From Prochlorococcus sp. AG-347-J20 (GTDB lineage: Bacteria > Cyanobacteriota > Cyanobacteriia > PCC-6307 > Cyanobiaceae): DNA of 47,838 nt. This document shows, piece after piece, positions 1 through 10,449 of the stretch. How positions within the stretch are numbered: the first letter of the stretch is position 1; every line of letters starts with the position of its first letter. The notes under the pieces were generated by a model. That model did not search any database, was not told the DNA's origin, and worked only from the letters and a program-made list of their open reading frames with translations. A program made the translations under genes and the position numbers. The stretch covers positions 1 to 47,838 of the forward strand of contig QCBW01000012.1 of assembly GCA_003281485.1 (NCBI GenBank). Reading direction: 5' to 3'.

Positions 1-141
1 AAGTTCTTCATCGAGAATTTCGTTACAAAGATCTATGCACTCATCACAGATATAAACCCCTGGACCAGCTATAAGCTTTCTTACTTGGTCTTGTGATTTC
101 CCGCAAAATGAACACTTAAGATGGGCGTCGAATTTAGCCAT
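1..141 (-). CDS. clpX: ATP-dependent Clp protease ATP-binding subunit ClpX, N-terminal fragment cut by window edge
   Basis: ClpX is the AAA+ unfoldase that recognises tagged or misfolded proteins and feeds them into the ClpP chamber in the cytoplasm. Only the first 47 codons lie in the window, read from the ATG at 139-141 to the window edge. They contain the complete N-terminal zinc-binding domain, with Cys10, Cys13, Cys32 and Cys35 in two CxxC pairs and the typical [16 protein letters not shown] stretch. The AAA+ core lies outside the window. clpP ends about 105 bases upstream of this start on the same strand, so clpP-clpX is probably one transcription unit, as in many bacteria. The assignment is secure despite the truncation. 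Confidence 0.95.
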   Translation of the reverse strand, partial: MAKFDAHLKCSFCGKSQDQVRKLIAGPGVYICDECIDLCNEILDEEL

Positions 142-245
142 CGATTATTAATTTTAATGTGAAAGGTGTTTAGTATTCCCTATTCACTAGGATTGCTTAT
201 AAATAACGATTCGTCATCATATTCTTAAAAAATAAGTATCCCTTG

Positions 246-890
246 TCACTTTTTGATAACTTTATCAATTAATCCATACTCTACTGCTTCTAAGGGGGAT
301 AAAAAGTAATCTCTTTCTGTATCTTCATTAATTTTTTCTAAAGGCTGACCAGTATGCTCGGCTAAAAGCGAATTTAATGTTTTCTTAAGAAAAAGTATTT
401 CTTTAGCTTGTATTTCAATCTCGACTGCTTGACCTTGTGCACCTCCAAGAGGCTGATGAATCATAATCCTAGAATTAGGTAAAGCTAATCTTTTCCCTTT
501 TGCTCCTCCAGAAAGTAGAAATGCCCCCATACTTGCAGCTACTCCAAAGCATATTGTCACTACATCAGGGGATATTTGTTGCATAGTATCGTATATAGCC
601 ATTCCTGCAGTTACTGAGCCTCCAGGAGAATTAATATATATTTGTATGTCTTTTTCAGGATCTTCAGCTTCAAGAAATAATAATTGCGCAACAAGAGAGT
701 CAGAAACTTGATCATTAATTCCTGTACCTAAAAAAATTATTCTCTCCCTTAATAGTCTTGAATAAATATCGAAAGCTCTTTCTCCTCTACCAGATTGTTC
801 AACCACTGTAGGAACTGTTGCAATAGTTTTATTAGTGCTTTGGTTAGAACTTATTGAGCTTTGGATTAAATGTTTTTTTTCTGAATTCAC
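246..890 (-). CDS. clpP: ATP-dependent Clp protease proteolytic subunit ClpP
   Basis: This is a serine peptidase that forms tetradecameric chambers and degrades proteins delivered by ClpX or ClpC. The 214-residue product shows the catalytic triad: Ser120 in GVAASMGAF, His145 in MIHQPLGG and Asp194 in ERDYFLS. The [11 protein letters not shown] segment at 87-96 lines the oxyanion region. The start is a GTG at 888-890. No ATG offers a sensible alternative, because the next Met is at residue 97, well inside the fold. The first 35 residues are Ser/Asn-rich and form an extension relative to short ClpPs. Cyanobacteria carry several ClpP paralogues. Linkage to clpX marks this as the ClpX partner, but the paralogue number cannot be set from sequence alone. 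Confidence 0.96.
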   Translation of the reverse strand: MNSEKKHLIQSSISSNQSTNKTIATVPTVVEQSGRGERAFDIYSRLLRERIIFLGTGINDQVSDSLVAQLLFLEAEDPEKDIQIYINSPGGSVTAGMAIYDTMQQISPDVVTICFGVAASMGAFLLSGGAKGKRLALPNSRIMIHQPLGGAQGQAVEIEIQAKEILFLKKTLNSLLAEHTGQPLEKINEDTERDYFLSPLEAVEYGLIDKVIKK

Positions 891-955
891 AAAAATGTTT
901 AATACTTATAAGTAATCTAAGAGGTTTTTGGTTAATTAGTAAGAAATTTCATAAA

Positions 956-2374
956 TTAATTTTTTTCTTTTTTATTTTGAGCTTTTGTTTTATTTTTTGT
1001 TTTTGCGGCAGTTTTTGTTGTTTTTGCTGCAGTTTTGGTGGCTTTTGAAGTTTTTGTAGTTTTTTCTGATACTTCGCAATTTTCTTCAAGCCAAGTTATT
1101 AATTTTTCTTTAAGTAAATCGTTACTTATTACTTCTGTTAATTTTTTGATATCTATTTGTTTTGCAGATTTAGAAATTGCATCTTCATATTCTTTCATTT
1201 TTAGATCAATTTCATCTTTTTCAACTGTTATTTTTTCTTTTTCTGCTAATGCTTTAAGAGCTAAATTTCTTTGAACATTTTTTTCAGCCTGAGGCCTTGT
1301 TGACTCTGCTAATGACTTAACTAATTCTGGAGTGAAAGTTGATTTAACATCAAGACCTTGTTGAGCAAATCTTTGCGCTGTTTGTTCGATATTATTCCTC
1401 ACTTCTATATCAATCATAGATTTTGGAATTTCAGCAACCAATTCGTTTGTTAATGCTTCTAATAAAGCTTCAATTTTGATATCTTTTTGAGTTTTTTCAA
1501 AATTATCCTTAAGTTGCTTTTCTATATCTTTCTTTAACTCTTTTAATGATTCTTTATTCCCAGACTGTTTTGCAAAATCGTCATTAAGTGCAGGAAGTTC
1601 TTTTTCTTTCAAATCCTTAAGATTTACTTCAAAGATTGCCTCTTTACCTCTTGAATCCTCATGAGAATAATCTTCAGGAAATTTAAGGTTAAGTGTTTTA
1701 GTATCACCAATTTTCATTTTTACGATTCCCTCAACGAACCCAGGAATCATCTTGTTCTTTTCTAACTCTAGATCCATTGATTCACTTGTCCCACCAACAA
1801 TCTCTTTACCAGAACCTTTATATTTCCCCTTGAAACTAACTACAGCAATATCACCTAATTTTGCTGCTCTATTGGTTACTGGAATGATATTTGCAAATTG
1901 ACTTCTTGATTTTTCAAGCGCTTCATCTACCGACTTAGGATCAAACTTATTTTTTGAGATTTCAACACTAAGTCCTTTTGATTTTTTTAGTTTTAATTCA
2001 GGGGCAACATCAGTTTGAAGAGTAACCTTAAGTGATTTTTCAGGACTAAATTTTGCAAGTAATGATTCAAATCCATCTACCAATTCTGGCTCACTTAGTG
2101 GTTCTATAGATTTTATTTTTAATGCTTCTTGCCATGAATTATCAATGATTTTTTCTAGAGCGGAAGCATGTAATTGTGTTATTCCGATTCTTTGAATTAG
2201 GACTTGTTTTGGAATTTTGCCAAGTCTAAATCCAGGAATTTTCGCTGAGCGACTAATTGTACTAATTGTCTCATTTACAAACGATTTGCACGTCTCAGAT
2301 GGTATTTCTAATTCAAATGAAATTCTACTTTGAGGAAGAGGAGTTGTTTTGACTATTAATGCTTCTTTAGCCAT
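956..2374 (-). CDS. tig: Trigger factor, ribosome-associated chaperone and prolyl isomerase
   Basis: Trigger factor binds at the ribosomal exit tunnel and shields nascent chains. The 472-residue protein has the ribosome-binding N-domain with the signature GFRLGK at 48-53, an FKBP-type PPIase domain at about 165-250 (GDIAVVSFKGKYKG through GKEAIFEVNLKDLKEKELP), and a helical C-domain to about 435. The last 35 residues are almost entirely Lys, Thr, Ala and Asn in near-repeats such as KTAAKT. This tail is absent from Escherichia coli trigger factor and makes the protein about 40 residues longer. The start is the ATG at 2372-2374. It lies upstream of clpP and clpX on the same strand, a conserved tig-clpP-clpX cluster linking folding to degradation. 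Confidence 0.97.
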   Translation of the reverse strand: MAKEALIVKTTPLPQSRISFELEIPSETCKSFVNETISTISRSAKIPGFRLGKIPKQVLIQRIGITQLHASALEKIIDNSWQEALKIKSIEPLSEPELVDGFESLLAKFSPEKSLKVTLQTDVAPELKLKKSKGLSVEISKNKFDPKSVDEALEKSRSQFANIIPVTNRAAKLGDIAVVSFKGKYKGSGKEIVGGTSESMDLELEKNKMIPGFVEGIVKMKIGDTKTLNLKFPEDYSHEDSRGKEAIFEVNLKDLKEKELPALNDDFAKQSGNKESLKELKKDIEKQLKDNFEKTQKDIKIEALLEALTNELVAEIPKSMIDIEVRNNIEQTAQRFAQQGLDVKSTFTPELVKSLAESTRPQAEKNVQRNLALKALAEKEKITVEKDEIDLKMKEYEDAISKSAKQIDIKKLTEVISNDLLKEKLITWLEENCEVSEKTTKTSKATKTAAKTTKTAAKTKNKTKAQNKKEKN

Positions 2375-2498
2375 GTTTTTTGTAATTACTACTATAAGCC
2401 GAAACTTAATTATTTCACATTATGTGATTTCCTTGAAAGTTAATTTTTTGATAAAGTAAAAAAATAGTCAATACTATTTATAAAAATCATTTTAAAGT

Positions 2499-3530
2499 GT
2501 GAGACAATCCCCGTTTTTGCCTAATAGGCCATTAAAAGTTGCTGTTTTAGGATCTTCAGGTGCTGTGGGATCTGAATTACTCAAAATTCTTGAAGAACGT
2601 GATTTCCCAATATCAGAATTGGTCTTGCTTTCATCAGAGCGATCAGAAGGAAAAAAAATTATTTGGAAAGGTGAAGAATTAGTCACAAAAAAAACCACTA
2701 AGGACGAATTTCGGAATCTTGATTTAGTTTTAGCTTCAGCCGGTGGAAGTATTTCAAAAAAATGGTTTTCTACCATTATGGATCAAGATTCCTTACTGAT
2801 AGATAATTCTAGTGCTTTCAGGTTAGATAAGAACGTTCCTCTAATAGTTCCTGAAGTTAATGCTAGTGATGCTCTTAATCATGATGGGGTAATAGCGAAT
2901 CCAAACTGCACTACTATTCTATTGACATTAGTTTTAGCTCCGTTAAATAAACTTTCGACTATTCAAAGAGTTGTTGTCTCAACATATCAATCTGTCAGTG
3001 GTGCAGGCCAATTAGCGATGGAGGAACTAAAACTATTAACAGAACAATATCTTCAGGGTAATCCTCAAAAAAGTGAAGTTTTGCCATACTCTCTAGCTTT
3101 TAATTTATTTCTACATAATTCACCTATGCTTGCAAACAATTATTGTGAAGAAGAGATGAAAATGATTAATGAGACAAGAAAAATACTAAATATTACCGAT
3201 TTAAAGCTCTCTGCGACATGTGTTAGGGTGCCTGTACTACGAGCACATTCTGAATCTATCAATATTGAATTTGCTGGCGAAGTTGAACCTGAAGAGGCTC
3301 TTAATGAATTAAAAAAATCTCCAGGGATTAAAATTATTCAGGACTATAAAAATAATAGATTTCCCATGCCAAATGACGTTATGGGAATGGACAATATTGC
3401 TGTTGGCAGGTTGAGAACTGATATAAGTCAGCCTAATGGATTAGAATTATGGTTATGTGGAGATCAAATAAGAAAAGGAGCAGCACTTAACGCTGTTCAA
3501 ATAGCTGAGTTATTAATTCCAAAAAAATGA
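2499..3530 (+). CDS. asd: Aspartate-semialdehyde dehydrogenase
   Basis: The enzyme reduces aspartyl phosphate to aspartate semialdehyde with NADPH, the branch point to lysine/diaminopimelate, threonine and methionine. The 343-residue protein starts at a GTG (2499) and shows the NADP-binding GSSGAVG loop near residues 18-24, the catalytic Cys137 in ANPNCTT, the YQSVSGAG stretch at 163-170, and the active-site His250 in RVPVLRAH. Length and motifs match the bacterial ASADH family. It is divergent from tig across a 124-base gap and overlaps dapA by four bases (ATGA), so the two are almost certainly translationally coupled and co-transcribed for diaminopimelate synthesis. Confidence 0.97.
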   Translation: MRQSPFLPNRPLKVAVLGSSGAVGSELLKILEERDFPISELVLLSSERSEGKKIIWKGEELVTKKTTKDEFRNLDLVLASAGGSISKKWFSTIMDQDSLLIDNSSAFRLDKNVPLIVPEVNASDALNHDGVIANPNCTTILLTLVLAPLNKLSTIQRVVVSTYQSVSGAGQLAMEELKLLTEQYLQGNPQKSEVLPYSLAFNLFLHNSPMLANNYCEEEMKMINETRKILNITDLKLSATCVRVPVLRAHSESINIEFAGEVEPEEALNELKKSPGIKIIQDYKNNRFPMPNDVMGMDNIAVGRLRTDISQPNGLELWLCGDQIRKGAALNAVQIAELLIPKK

Positions 3531-4432
3531 TTACAAATAAAATTGAGTTTACTAACCCATTATTTGGAAGAATATTGACTGCGATGGTTACTCCATTTAC
3601 TGAAAATGGAGATGTAGATTATGAACTCGCTATAAAACTTGCAAATCATCTTTTTAAGAATGGTTCTGATGGCATTGTGTTATGTGGTACTACTGGAGAA
3701 TCACCTACTCTTTCATGGGTGGAACAGCATGATTTATTAATTGCAGTAAAAGGATCTTTGGATTCAAGCTGCAAAATAATAGTTGGTACTGGTAGTAATT
3801 CGACAAGCGAGGCTGTAGAGGCTACAAAAAAAGCCTACGACTCTGGTGCTGACGGTGCTCTGGTTGTTGTTCCTTATTACAACAAACCGCCTCAAGAAGG
3901 TCTTTATAGACATTTCAGTTCCATTGCTAATTCTGCGAAGGATTTGCCTTTAATGCTTTATAACATACCTGGAAGGACAGGCTGTAATTTATTACCTGAT
4001 ACTGTGAAGAAACTTATGGATTTCTCAAATATTCTCAGTATTAAAGCGGCAAGCGGTAGAATAGAAGAAGTAACAGAATTAAGAGCTATTTGTGGCTCCA
4101 AACTCTCTGTATATAGTGGCGATGATTCATTGTTGCTTCCAATGTTATCTGTTGGTGCTGTAGGAGTAGTAAGTGTTGCAAGTCATTTGGTTGGTTTGCA
4201 ATTGAAAGAGATGATTGAATCTTTTCAAATTGGAAAAGTTTCCAAAGCGCTTGCAATTCATGAAAAACTGCAGCCTCTTTTTAAAGCACTTTTTATGACC
4301 ACTAATCCAATCCCAATTAAGGCTGCTTTAGAACTATCGGGATGGAGTGTAGGTAGTCCTAGAAATCCTTTATCTCCACTTCCAATGGACATGAGAAAAC
4401 AACTTTCAATTATCCTCGAATCCTTACATTAA
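3527..4432 (+). CDS. dapA: 4-hydroxy-tetrahydrodipicolinate synthase
   Basis: DapA condenses pyruvate with aspartate semialdehyde, the first committed step to diaminopimelate and lysine. The 301-residue TIM-barrel protein carries the GTTGES motif at 54-59, Tyr145 and Arg150 in LYNIPGR, and the Schiff-base Lys173 in SIKAASG. These are the residues known to be needed in this family. The ATG at 3527 overlaps the asd stop, placing the substrate producer and consumer in one operon. A 77-base gap separates it from rnj. Neither the genomic neighbourhood nor the gene itself shows a lysine riboswitch. Confidence 0.97.
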   Translation: MITNKIEFTNPLFGRILTAMVTPFTENGDVDYELAIKLANHLFKNGSDGIVLCGTTGESPTLSWVEQHDLLIAVKGSLDSSCKIIVGTGSNSTSEAVEATKKAYDSGADGALVVVPYYNKPPQEGLYRHFSSIANSAKDLPLMLYNIPGRTGCNLLPDTVKKLMDFSNILSIKAASGRIEEVTELRAICGSKLSVYSGDDSLLLPMLSVGAVGVVSVASHLVGLQLKEMIESFQIGKVSKALAIHEKLQPLFKALFMTTNPIPIKAALELSGWSVGSPRNPLSPLPMDMRKQLSIILESLH

Positions 4433-4509
4433 GGATTCTATTTAACTTGATAATTAAATTTAAATAAAATTAGTTTGATTACAAGCAAGACTTTATAAAA
4501 CTCTAAATT

Positions 4510-6492
4510 ATGCAATCTAGATCAAATTCAACTGTTAATAGATCTTCAAATAACTCATCAGGATCTAAAAGTAGTAATAGCCACGCTCTAAGAGTAATAC
4601 CTTTAGGTGGCTTACATGAAATAGGAAAGAATACTTGTGTATTTGAATACGGAGATGAATTAATGCTAGTTGATGCTGGCTTAGCTTTCCCTTCAGATGG
4701 TATGCATGGTGTGAATGTTGTTATGCCAGATACAACTTTTTTGAGAGAAAATCAAAGAAGAATAAAAGGCATGATAGTCACGCACGGTCATGAAGATCAT
4801 ATTGGAGGTATTTCTCATCATCTTAAGCATTTCAATATTCCGATTATTTATGGCCCAAGATTAGCAATGTCAATGCTTAGAGGAAAAATGGAGGAAGCAG
4901 GGGTATCAGATAGAACAACTATACAGACAGTAAATCCAAGAGACGTTGTAAAAGTTGGACAACATTTTTCCGTTGAATTTATTCGAAATACCCATTCTAT
5001 TTGCGATAGTTTTTCTTTAGCAGTTACAACACCTGTTGGCACTATTATTTTTACGGGAGATTTTAAGTTTGATCATATGCCAGTAGATGGAGAGCAATTT
5101 GATATTGAAAGAATGGTGCATTATGGAGAGAAGGGCGTATTATGTATGTTCAGTGATTCTACAAATGCCGAAGTTCCTGGTTTTTGTCCCTCAGAGAAGA
5201 CTATCTATCCCTCTTTAGAAAAACATATTGCTGAGGCAAAAGAACGAGTTATTCTTACCACTTTTGCTAGTTCTGTCCATAGAGTCACAATGATCTTAGA
5301 GTTGGCAATGAAACATGGAAGAAAGGTCGGTTTGTTAGGTAGATCTATGATTAATGTTATTGCTAAAGCCAGGGATATTGGTTACATGAAATGCCCAGAT
5401 GATTTGTTTGTTCCTATCAAACAAATTAGAGATTTACCGGATAGAGAAACTTTATTGTTGATGACTGGTAGTCAAGGAGAACCCTTAGCTGCTTTAAGCA
5501 GAATTTCTCGTGGGGATCATCAACATGTACGTCTTAAGACTACTGACACTGTTATATTCTCTGCAAGCCCAATTCCAGGAAACACTATAGGTGTAGTCAA
5601 TACAATAGATAGATTAATGAAAATGGGAGCTAAGGTTGTTTATGGAAAGGGTGAGAATATTCATGTTTCCGGTCATGGTTTCCAAGAAGATCAAAAATTA
5701 ATGTTGGCTTTAGCCAAACCAAAGTTTTTTGTTCCTGTCCACGGAGAACATAGAATGCTTGTTTGCCACAGTAGAAGTGCTCAGATCATGGGTGTTCCAA
5801 AAGAAAATATTTTAATTATTGAAAATGGAGATGTTGTTGAATTGACTCCTGATTCTATTAAAAAAGGAGATCCTGTAAAAGCTGGAGTAGAGTTACTTGA
5901 TAATTCTCGTAATGGTATTGTTGACGCTCGAGTATTAAAGGAAAGGCAGCAATTAGCTGGCGATGGTGTTGTAACTGTTTTAGCACCTATAAGTACTGAT
6001 GGAAAAATGGTTGCACCTCCTAGAGTTAATTTAAGAGGAGTTGTCACTACTGCAGAACCAAGAAAAATGTCTATGTGGACAGAACGAGAAATAAGCTGGG
6101 TCTTAGAAAATAGATGGAAACAATTATCTAGGCAGACTGGACCTAATAATTTTGAAGTAGATTGGATTGGTGTTCAAAGAGAAATAGAAAATGGTTTATC
6201 TAGAAGAATGAGAAGAGAATTGCAAGTTGAACCACTTATTTTGTGTTTAGTTCAACCTGCACCAAGTGGAACCCGTGCATATATCCCTAAGATTACCGAA
6301 GATCACTCTAGCAGGAGTAGAAATAATAATAATTTCCAAAAAAAATCAAACAATAATCATCAAAATATTTCCAAAAATCAGCAAAATATACAAAGAAATT
6401 CCAAAGTTTTAGAGAATCCATCAGCTGATTCTATAACTGAAGATTCATTTGAAGGCAGAACAAGAAGAAGAAGATCTGCAATTAAATCTTAA
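4510..6492 (+). CDS. rnj: Ribonuclease J, metallo-beta-lactamase/beta-CASP family
   Basis: RNase J is a zinc-dependent exo/endoribonuclease for mRNA turnover and rRNA maturation. The 660-residue product has the metallo-beta-lactamase signature HGHEDH at 92-97, a further zinc-site block TGDFKFDH near residue 183, beta-CASP segments (SGHGFQEDQ, VPVHGEHRML), and a C-terminal domain. The N-terminal 25 residues are Ser/Asn-rich. The region from about 598 to 640 is strikingly Asn/Gln/Lys-rich, followed by a basic RTRRRR stretch at the end. These look like disordered, possibly RNA-contacting tails. It starts at the ATG at 4510 and overlaps the end of the convergent tilS by 11 bases. Confidence 0.94.
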   Translation: MQSRSNSTVNRSSNNSSGSKSSNSHALRVIPLGGLHEIGKNTCVFEYGDELMLVDAGLAFPSDGMHGVNVVMPDTTFLRENQRRIKGMIVTHGHEDHIGGISHHLKHFNIPIIYGPRLAMSMLRGKMEEAGVSDRTTIQTVNPRDVVKVGQHFSVEFIRNTHSICDSFSLAVTTPVGTIIFTGDFKFDHMPVDGEQFDIERMVHYGEKGVLCMFSDSTNAEVPGFCPSEKTIYPSLEKHIAEAKERVILTTFASSVHRVTMILELAMKHGRKVGLLGRSMINVIAKARDIGYMKCPDDLFVPIKQIRDLPDRETLLLMTGSQGEPLAALSRISRGDHQHVRLKTTDTVIFSASPIPGNTIGVVNTIDRLMKMGAKVVYGKGENIHVSGHGFQEDQKLMLALAKPKFFVPVHGEHRMLVCHSRSAQIMGVPKENILIIENGDVVELTPDSIKKGDPVKAGVELLDNSRNGIVDARVLKERQQLAGDGVVTVLAPISTDGKMVAPPRVNLRGVVTTAEPRKMSMWTEREISWVLENRWKQLSRQTGPNNFEVDWIGVQREIENGLSRRMRRELQVEPLILCLVQPAPSGTRAYIPKITEDHSSRSRNNNNFQKKSNNNHQNISKNQQNIQRNSKVLENPSADSITEDSFEGRTRRRRSAIKS

Positions 6493-6498
6493 TTTTTT
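6480..6498. terminator. AT-only palindrome at the rnj/tilS convergent junction
   Basis: AATTAA (6480-6485) and TTAATT (6489-6494) are perfect inverted repeats around a three-base loop, followed by a run of six T on the plus strand. The TAA stop of rnj lies in the right arm and the TAA stop of tilS in the left arm. A weak intrinsic terminator for rnj is plausible. The stem has no G or C, so stability is doubtful. Confidence 0.3.
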
Positions 6499-7498
6499 CA
6501 ATATTGATATAGTCTTTATTCCAAACAATTTTTAAAAACTCTGGCAAGCTTACTTGACCTTCGTTTTTTTCGTATATTGAAGTGGCTAATTTTTCCAGAT
6601 TTTTTGAATTACATTGTTTTGTGGATATTTCTCTTAAAAATCTATTTAAAATTGTGCACCGAGCTTCAACACACATATTATTTAGAAGATTCCTATTGAT
6701 ACCTTGTACGTCCTTACAGTATTGGTACGCTAGTTCACTAAGATCATTGCGTTCATTATTGTAGTTGCTCATTTTTCGAGAAAAATTATTTATTCTCTCA
6801 GAACAACCAGGATAGATAACCTCCAAGGTAGGGATAATTTTCTTTCTTACTAAATTTCTTTTTAGTTTAAGATCTGAATTTGTCGGATCTTCCCATACTG
6901 GGATATTCATTTCATTACAGAATTTTTTTGTATCTTCTCTACTAAAAATTAATATTGGCCTTATTAAAAAAATTTGGCGTTCAATTAACCTTTTGCTCTC
7001 AATTTTACTGAGACCGGCAAAATTGCTTCCTCTAGATAAATTTAGGATAAATGTCTCAGCGTTATCACTACTAGTGTGACCAGTTAACAAATAAATATTT
7101 TTTTTTTGCTGGTTCTTGTTTAAAAAAGTTTTGGCTCTTTCACATAATTTTTTATATCTCCATTCTCGCGCTTTTTCTTCTGAAAAGATATTTTCTTTAT
7201 TTGCTTTATCAAAATAGAATGAAATATTTTTACCTTCGCAATAACTTTTTAACTCAAGAGCATATGATGAGGATTTTTTGTGCCACTGATGATCACCATG
7301 CCAAACACTAATTTTCCAATTGTGAAGTTTTTTTAGGTCATAAATTAGTGTTAATAAGGCCATTGAGTCTTGTCCCCCCGAAACACTTATTAAAATATTT
7401 GATCCTTGAGGGATTAATGTTTTTTTGTTCAGAATCTCCTTATGAAGAAGATGATGCCAAGATGACCATTTTTTTTGTGTTAAATTTTTATCAGACAT
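6482..7498 (-). CDS. tilS: tRNA(Ile)-lysidine synthase
   Basis: TilS attaches lysine to the wobble cytidine of the tRNA-Ile CAU anticodon so that AUA is read as isoleucine. It uses ATP and acts in the cytoplasm. The 338-residue protein has the PP-loop motif SGGQDS at 40-45, the HGDHQWHKKS segment near 69-78, and a TGHTSSDNAETFILNLSRGS stretch typical of the family. It is shorter than the Escherichia coli enzyme (about 430 residues) and lacks most of the C-terminal extension, a form common in cyanobacteria. It starts at the ATG at 7496-7498 and is divergent from ycf23 with an 85-base gap that probably holds both promoters. Confidence 0.93.
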   Translation of the reverse strand: MSDKNLTQKKWSSWHHLLHKEILNKKTLIPQGSNILISVSGGQDSMALLTLIYDLKKLHNWKISVWHGDHQWHKKSSSYALELKSYCEGKNISFYFDKANKENIFSEEKAREWRYKKLCERAKTFLNKNQQKKNIYLLTGHTSSDNAETFILNLSRGSNFAGLSKIESKRLIERQIFLIRPILIFSREDTKKFCNEMNIPVWEDPTNSDLKLKRNLVRKKIIPTLEVIYPGCSERINNFSRKMSNYNNERNDLSELAYQYCKDVQGINRNLLNNMCVEARCTILNRFLREISTKQCNSKNLEKLATSIYEKNEGQVSLPEFLKIVWNKDYINIEKIKI

Positions 7499-7583
7499 TT
7501 TGTGTTGCTCAGATAATATTTTTTAAAAAATGCACTGTTTTACTAAAACAATGTCACAATCGGGTAATAAATTCATTAAATAA

Positions 7584-8360
7584 ATGAGTCTGATTAATCT
7601 TTTGCCACAAAAAATTAAAGAAGAGTTAAGAAGTAAATCTTTACTCAAAGTTATTTCAGGATTAAATAATTTTGATGCTAAATCTGTTAAAACAATTGTT
7701 GAAGCCTCTTCATTAGGTGGTGCAGATCTTGTTGATATTGCTTGTCAACCTGAACTAGTTGATTTAGCTCTTAACAATTCTTCATTACCTGTATGTGTGA
7801 GTTCAGTGGAGCCAAAATCTTTTTTAGATTCTGTTAAGGCAGGAGCTACATTAATTGAGATAGGAAACTACGATACTTTTTACGAAAAAGGCATTAATTT
7901 TTCGGATGAAAAAGTTTTAAACATTACAAAAGAGACGAGGGATTTATTGCCTAATGTTCCTTTATCAGTAACTGTTCCTCATACTATGCCTATTGATAAA
8001 CAAGTTGATCTTACTCTAAAGCTAGTGAAAGAGGGTGTTGATATTATTCAAACAGAAGGTGGCACCAGTTCAAATCCTTACTCTCCAGGAATTCAAGGCT
8101 TTTTTGAAAAATCAGTACCAACTCTTGCAGCTACCTATGCTATTCATCAAGAATTTAAAAAACAATCTCTGAATATACCAATCATGAGTGCCTCTGGATT
8201 AAGCCAAGTAACTTGTCCACTAGCAATTTCTTCTGGAGCTTCAGCAGTTGGCGTTGGATCTGTAGTAAATAAATTAGATGATTTGATATCAATGATTGCC
8301 GTTGTTAGGGGCTTAAAAGAATCTTTGAAAAATTCAATAATTGGAGAAAAAATTTCTTAA
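7584..8360 (+). CDS. ycf23: Ycf23/DUF561 family protein
   Basis: This 258-residue protein belongs, as far as I can judge by eye, to the Ycf23/DUF561 family found in cyanobacteria and in red-algal-type plastids. The sequence looks like a TIM-barrel. It has alternating hydrophobic strands and helices and phosphate-binding-like glycine loops such as TEGGTSSNPYSPG (about 153-165) and SSGASAVGVGSVV near the C-terminus, recalling the FMN or phosphate sites of related barrels. No catalytic residues can be assigned and the function is unknown. It sits between the divergent tilS and uvrB, 29 bases upstream of uvrB's ATG, so it may be co-transcribed with the repair gene. Confidence 0.8.
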   Translation: MSLINLLPQKIKEELRSKSLLKVISGLNNFDAKSVKTIVEASSLGGADLVDIACQPELVDLALNNSSLPVCVSSVEPKSFLDSVKAGATLIEIGNYDTFYEKGINFSDEKVLNITKETRDLLPNVPLSVTVPHTMPIDKQVDLTLKLVKEGVDIIQTEGGTSSNPYSPGIQGFFEKSVPTLAATYAIHQEFKKQSLNIPIMSASGLSQVTCPLAISSGASAVGVGSVVNKLDDLISMIAVVRGLKESLKNSIIGEKIS

Positions 8361-8389
8361 TATAGCAATATCCCTTAGCTGCTAGCTTG

Positions 8390-10429
8390 ATGAACAACTA
8401 TAAGCTTCAAGCTCCTTATGAACCAAATGGAGATCAACCAGAAGCTATTAAAAAATTAGTCAAAGGAGTTAATAGTGGTAAAGAGTTTCAGACTCTTTTA
8501 GGAGCTACTGGAACTGGAAAAACATTTACGATCGCGAATGTAATTCAACAAACAGGAAGACCAGCTCTTGTATTAGCCCATAACAAAACGTTAGCTGCAC
8601 AACTATGTAATGAATTAAGGGAGTTTTTCCCAAAAAATGCTGTTGAGTACTTCATTTCTTACTACGATTATTATCAACCAGAAGCTTATGTACCCGTCAG
8701 TGATACTTACATAGCTAAAACTGCTTCAATTAATGAAGAAATAGATATGCTTAGGCATTCTGCAACACGCTCATTATTTGAGAGAAATGATGTAATTGTT
8801 GTAGCTTCAATAAGTTGTATTTATGGTCTTGGTATACCGAGTGAGTATTTAAAAGCTGCAGTGAAATTTGAAGTTGGGAAATCAATAAATCTACGTTCTT
8901 CTTTAAGGTCTCTTGTTGAAAATCAATATACTAGAAATGATATTGAAATTAATAGAGGTAGATTTAGAATTAAAGGTGATGTTTTAGAAATTGGTCCAGC
9001 CTATGAAGATAGATTAATAAGAATCGAATTATTTGGTGATGAAGTTGAGGCTATTAGATATGTTGACCCTACTACCGGAGAAATACTTGAAAGTTTGGAA
9101 CGAGTTAGCGTTTACCCAGCGAAGCATTTTGTTACTCCAAAAGAAAGACTTGAGAGTGCAATAAGTGCAATTAGAAGTGAATTAAAAACTCAACTCGATA
9201 AATTTACTTACGAAGGAAAATTATTAGAGGCTCAACGTCTAGAACAACGCACAAAATATGATTTAGAAATGCTTAAAGAGGTTGGTTATTGCAATGGAGT
9301 CGAGAATTATGCGCGTCATTTATCAGGAAGGGAGGAAGGTTCACCTCCAGAATGCTTAATAGATTACTTCCCTAAAGATTGGTTGTTGGTAGTTGATGAA
9401 AGTCATGTTACATGTCCTCAGCTTCATGCGATGTACAACGGTGATCAATCTAGAAAAAAAGTTTTAATAGATCATGGTTTTAGATTGCCAAGTGCTGCAG
9501 ATAATAGACCTTTAAAATGTGAAGAATTTTGGGAAAAATCAAAACAGACATTATTCATAAGTGCAACTCCTGGTCAATGGGAATTAGATCAATGTGAAGG
9601 TGAATTTATTGAGCAAGTTATAAGACCAACTGGGGTATTAGACCCTGTCATTGATGTAAGACCTAGTGAGGGTCAAATAGAAGATCTTTTATCTGAAATA
9701 AGAATTAGAGCCGAAAAGAATCAAAGAGTGCTAGTGACAACACTGACTAAAAGAATGGCTGAAGATCTAACTGATTTTTTATCTGAAAATAAAGTAAGAG
9801 TAAGATATTTGCATTCCGAAATCCATTCAATTGAAAGAATTGAAATTATTCAAGACCTTAGAATGGGTGAATATGATGTTTTGGTGGGAGTAAATTTATT
9901 AAGAGAGGGACTAGATCTTCCTGAAGTATCGTTAGTCGCAATTTTAGATGCTGATAAAGAAGGTTTTCTGAGAGCAGAAAGGTCATTGATTCAAACAATA
10001 GGAAGAGCTGCAAGACATGTGGAAGGTGTTGCCTTGCTTTATGCAGATAACTTCACAGATTCAATGAAAAGAGCAATATCTGAAACTGAGAGAAGAAGAA
10101 CTATTCAAAAAAAATATAACCAGGTTAATGGTATTACACCAAAACCTGCAGGTAAAAAAATAGAAAATTCAATATTATCTTTTCTAGAACTTTCTAGAAA
10201 ATTAGATGCTGGTGGTTTATCTAAAGATTTAATCAATATAGTTAATAACAAAACTGACGCAATTCTCAGTTCCAGTGATAATCAATGTTTGCTTGAAGAA
10301 TTGCCTGATCTAATAGAAAAGTTAGAAATTAAAATGAAAGATGCTGCAAAGGAGTTAAATTTTGAAGAAGCAGCTAATTTGAGGGATAGAATCAAAAAAT
10401 TAAGACAAAAATTGGCAAGAAATAATTAA
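8390..10429 (+). CDS. uvrB: UvrABC system protein B (excinuclease subunit)
   Basis: UvrB is the damage-verifying helicase-like subunit of nucleotide excision repair; it receives DNA from UvrA and recruits UvrC. I take the ATG at 8390 rather than the TTG three bases upstream, giving 679 residues. Visible features are the Walker A loop GATGTGKT at 38-45, the aromatic beta-hairpin beginning [10 protein letters not shown] at 91, the helicase motifs SATPGQWEL and GRAARH in the C-terminal half, and a terminal UVR domain that pairs with UvrC (about 640-675, [15 protein letters not shown]). The length is typical. The 29-base upstream gap shows no recognisable LexA operator. It is convergent with lysC with only six bases between them. 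Confidence 0.97.
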   Translation: MNNYKLQAPYEPNGDQPEAIKKLVKGVNSGKEFQTLLGATGTGKTFTIANVIQQTGRPALVLAHNKTLAAQLCNELREFFPKNAVEYFISYYDYYQPEAYVPVSDTYIAKTASINEEIDMLRHSATRSLFERNDVIVVASISCIYGLGIPSEYLKAAVKFEVGKSINLRSSLRSLVENQYTRNDIEINRGRFRIKGDVLEIGPAYEDRLIRIELFGDEVEAIRYVDPTTGEILESLERVSVYPAKHFVTPKERLESAISAIRSELKTQLDKFTYEGKLLEAQRLEQRTKYDLEMLKEVGYCNGVENYARHLSGREEGSPPECLIDYFPKDWLLVVDESHVTCPQLHAMYNGDQSRKKVLIDHGFRLPSAADNRPLKCEEFWEKSKQTLFISATPGQWELDQCEGEFIEQVIRPTGVLDPVIDVRPSEGQIEDLLSEIRIRAEKNQRVLVTTLTKRMAEDLTDFLSENKVRVRYLHSEIHSIERIEIIQDLRMGEYDVLVGVNLLREGLDLPEVSLVAILDADKEGFLRAERSLIQTIGRAARHVEGVALLYADNFTDSMKRAISETERRRTIQKKYNQVNGITPKPAGKKIENSILSFLELSRKLDAGGLSKDLINIVNNKTDAILSSSDNQCLLEELPDLIEKLEIKMKDAAKELNFEEAANLRDRIKKLRQKLARNN

Positions 10430-10449
10430 AAAAACTTATTTTTCTAATT
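10424..10449. terminator. AT-rich hairpin spanning the uvrB/lysC convergent junction
   Basis: AATTA (10424-10428) plus A30-A34 pairs with TTTTT (10439-10443) plus TAATT (10445-10449) around a CTTA loop. This gives ten A-T pairs with one A/C mismatch. Because it is symmetric and runs A on one side and T on the other, it could end transcription from both directions. The uvrB stop lies in the left arm and the lysC stop falls in the loop. The lack of G-C pairs lowers confidence. Confidence 0.4.

Noticed and set aside
854..1048. Plus-strand ORF of 64 codons rich in Phe and Cys over the end of tig
   Set aside because: It is the antisense shadow of the Lys/Thr/Ala-rich tig tail. The phenylalanine-rich composition is the reverse of AAA/AAG lysine codons, with no ribosome-binding site or family match.
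8361..8389. Search for a LexA operator before uvrB (and before ruvB at 41410-41461)
   Set aside because: No inverted repeat resembling a cyanobacterial or other SOS box is present in either leader.
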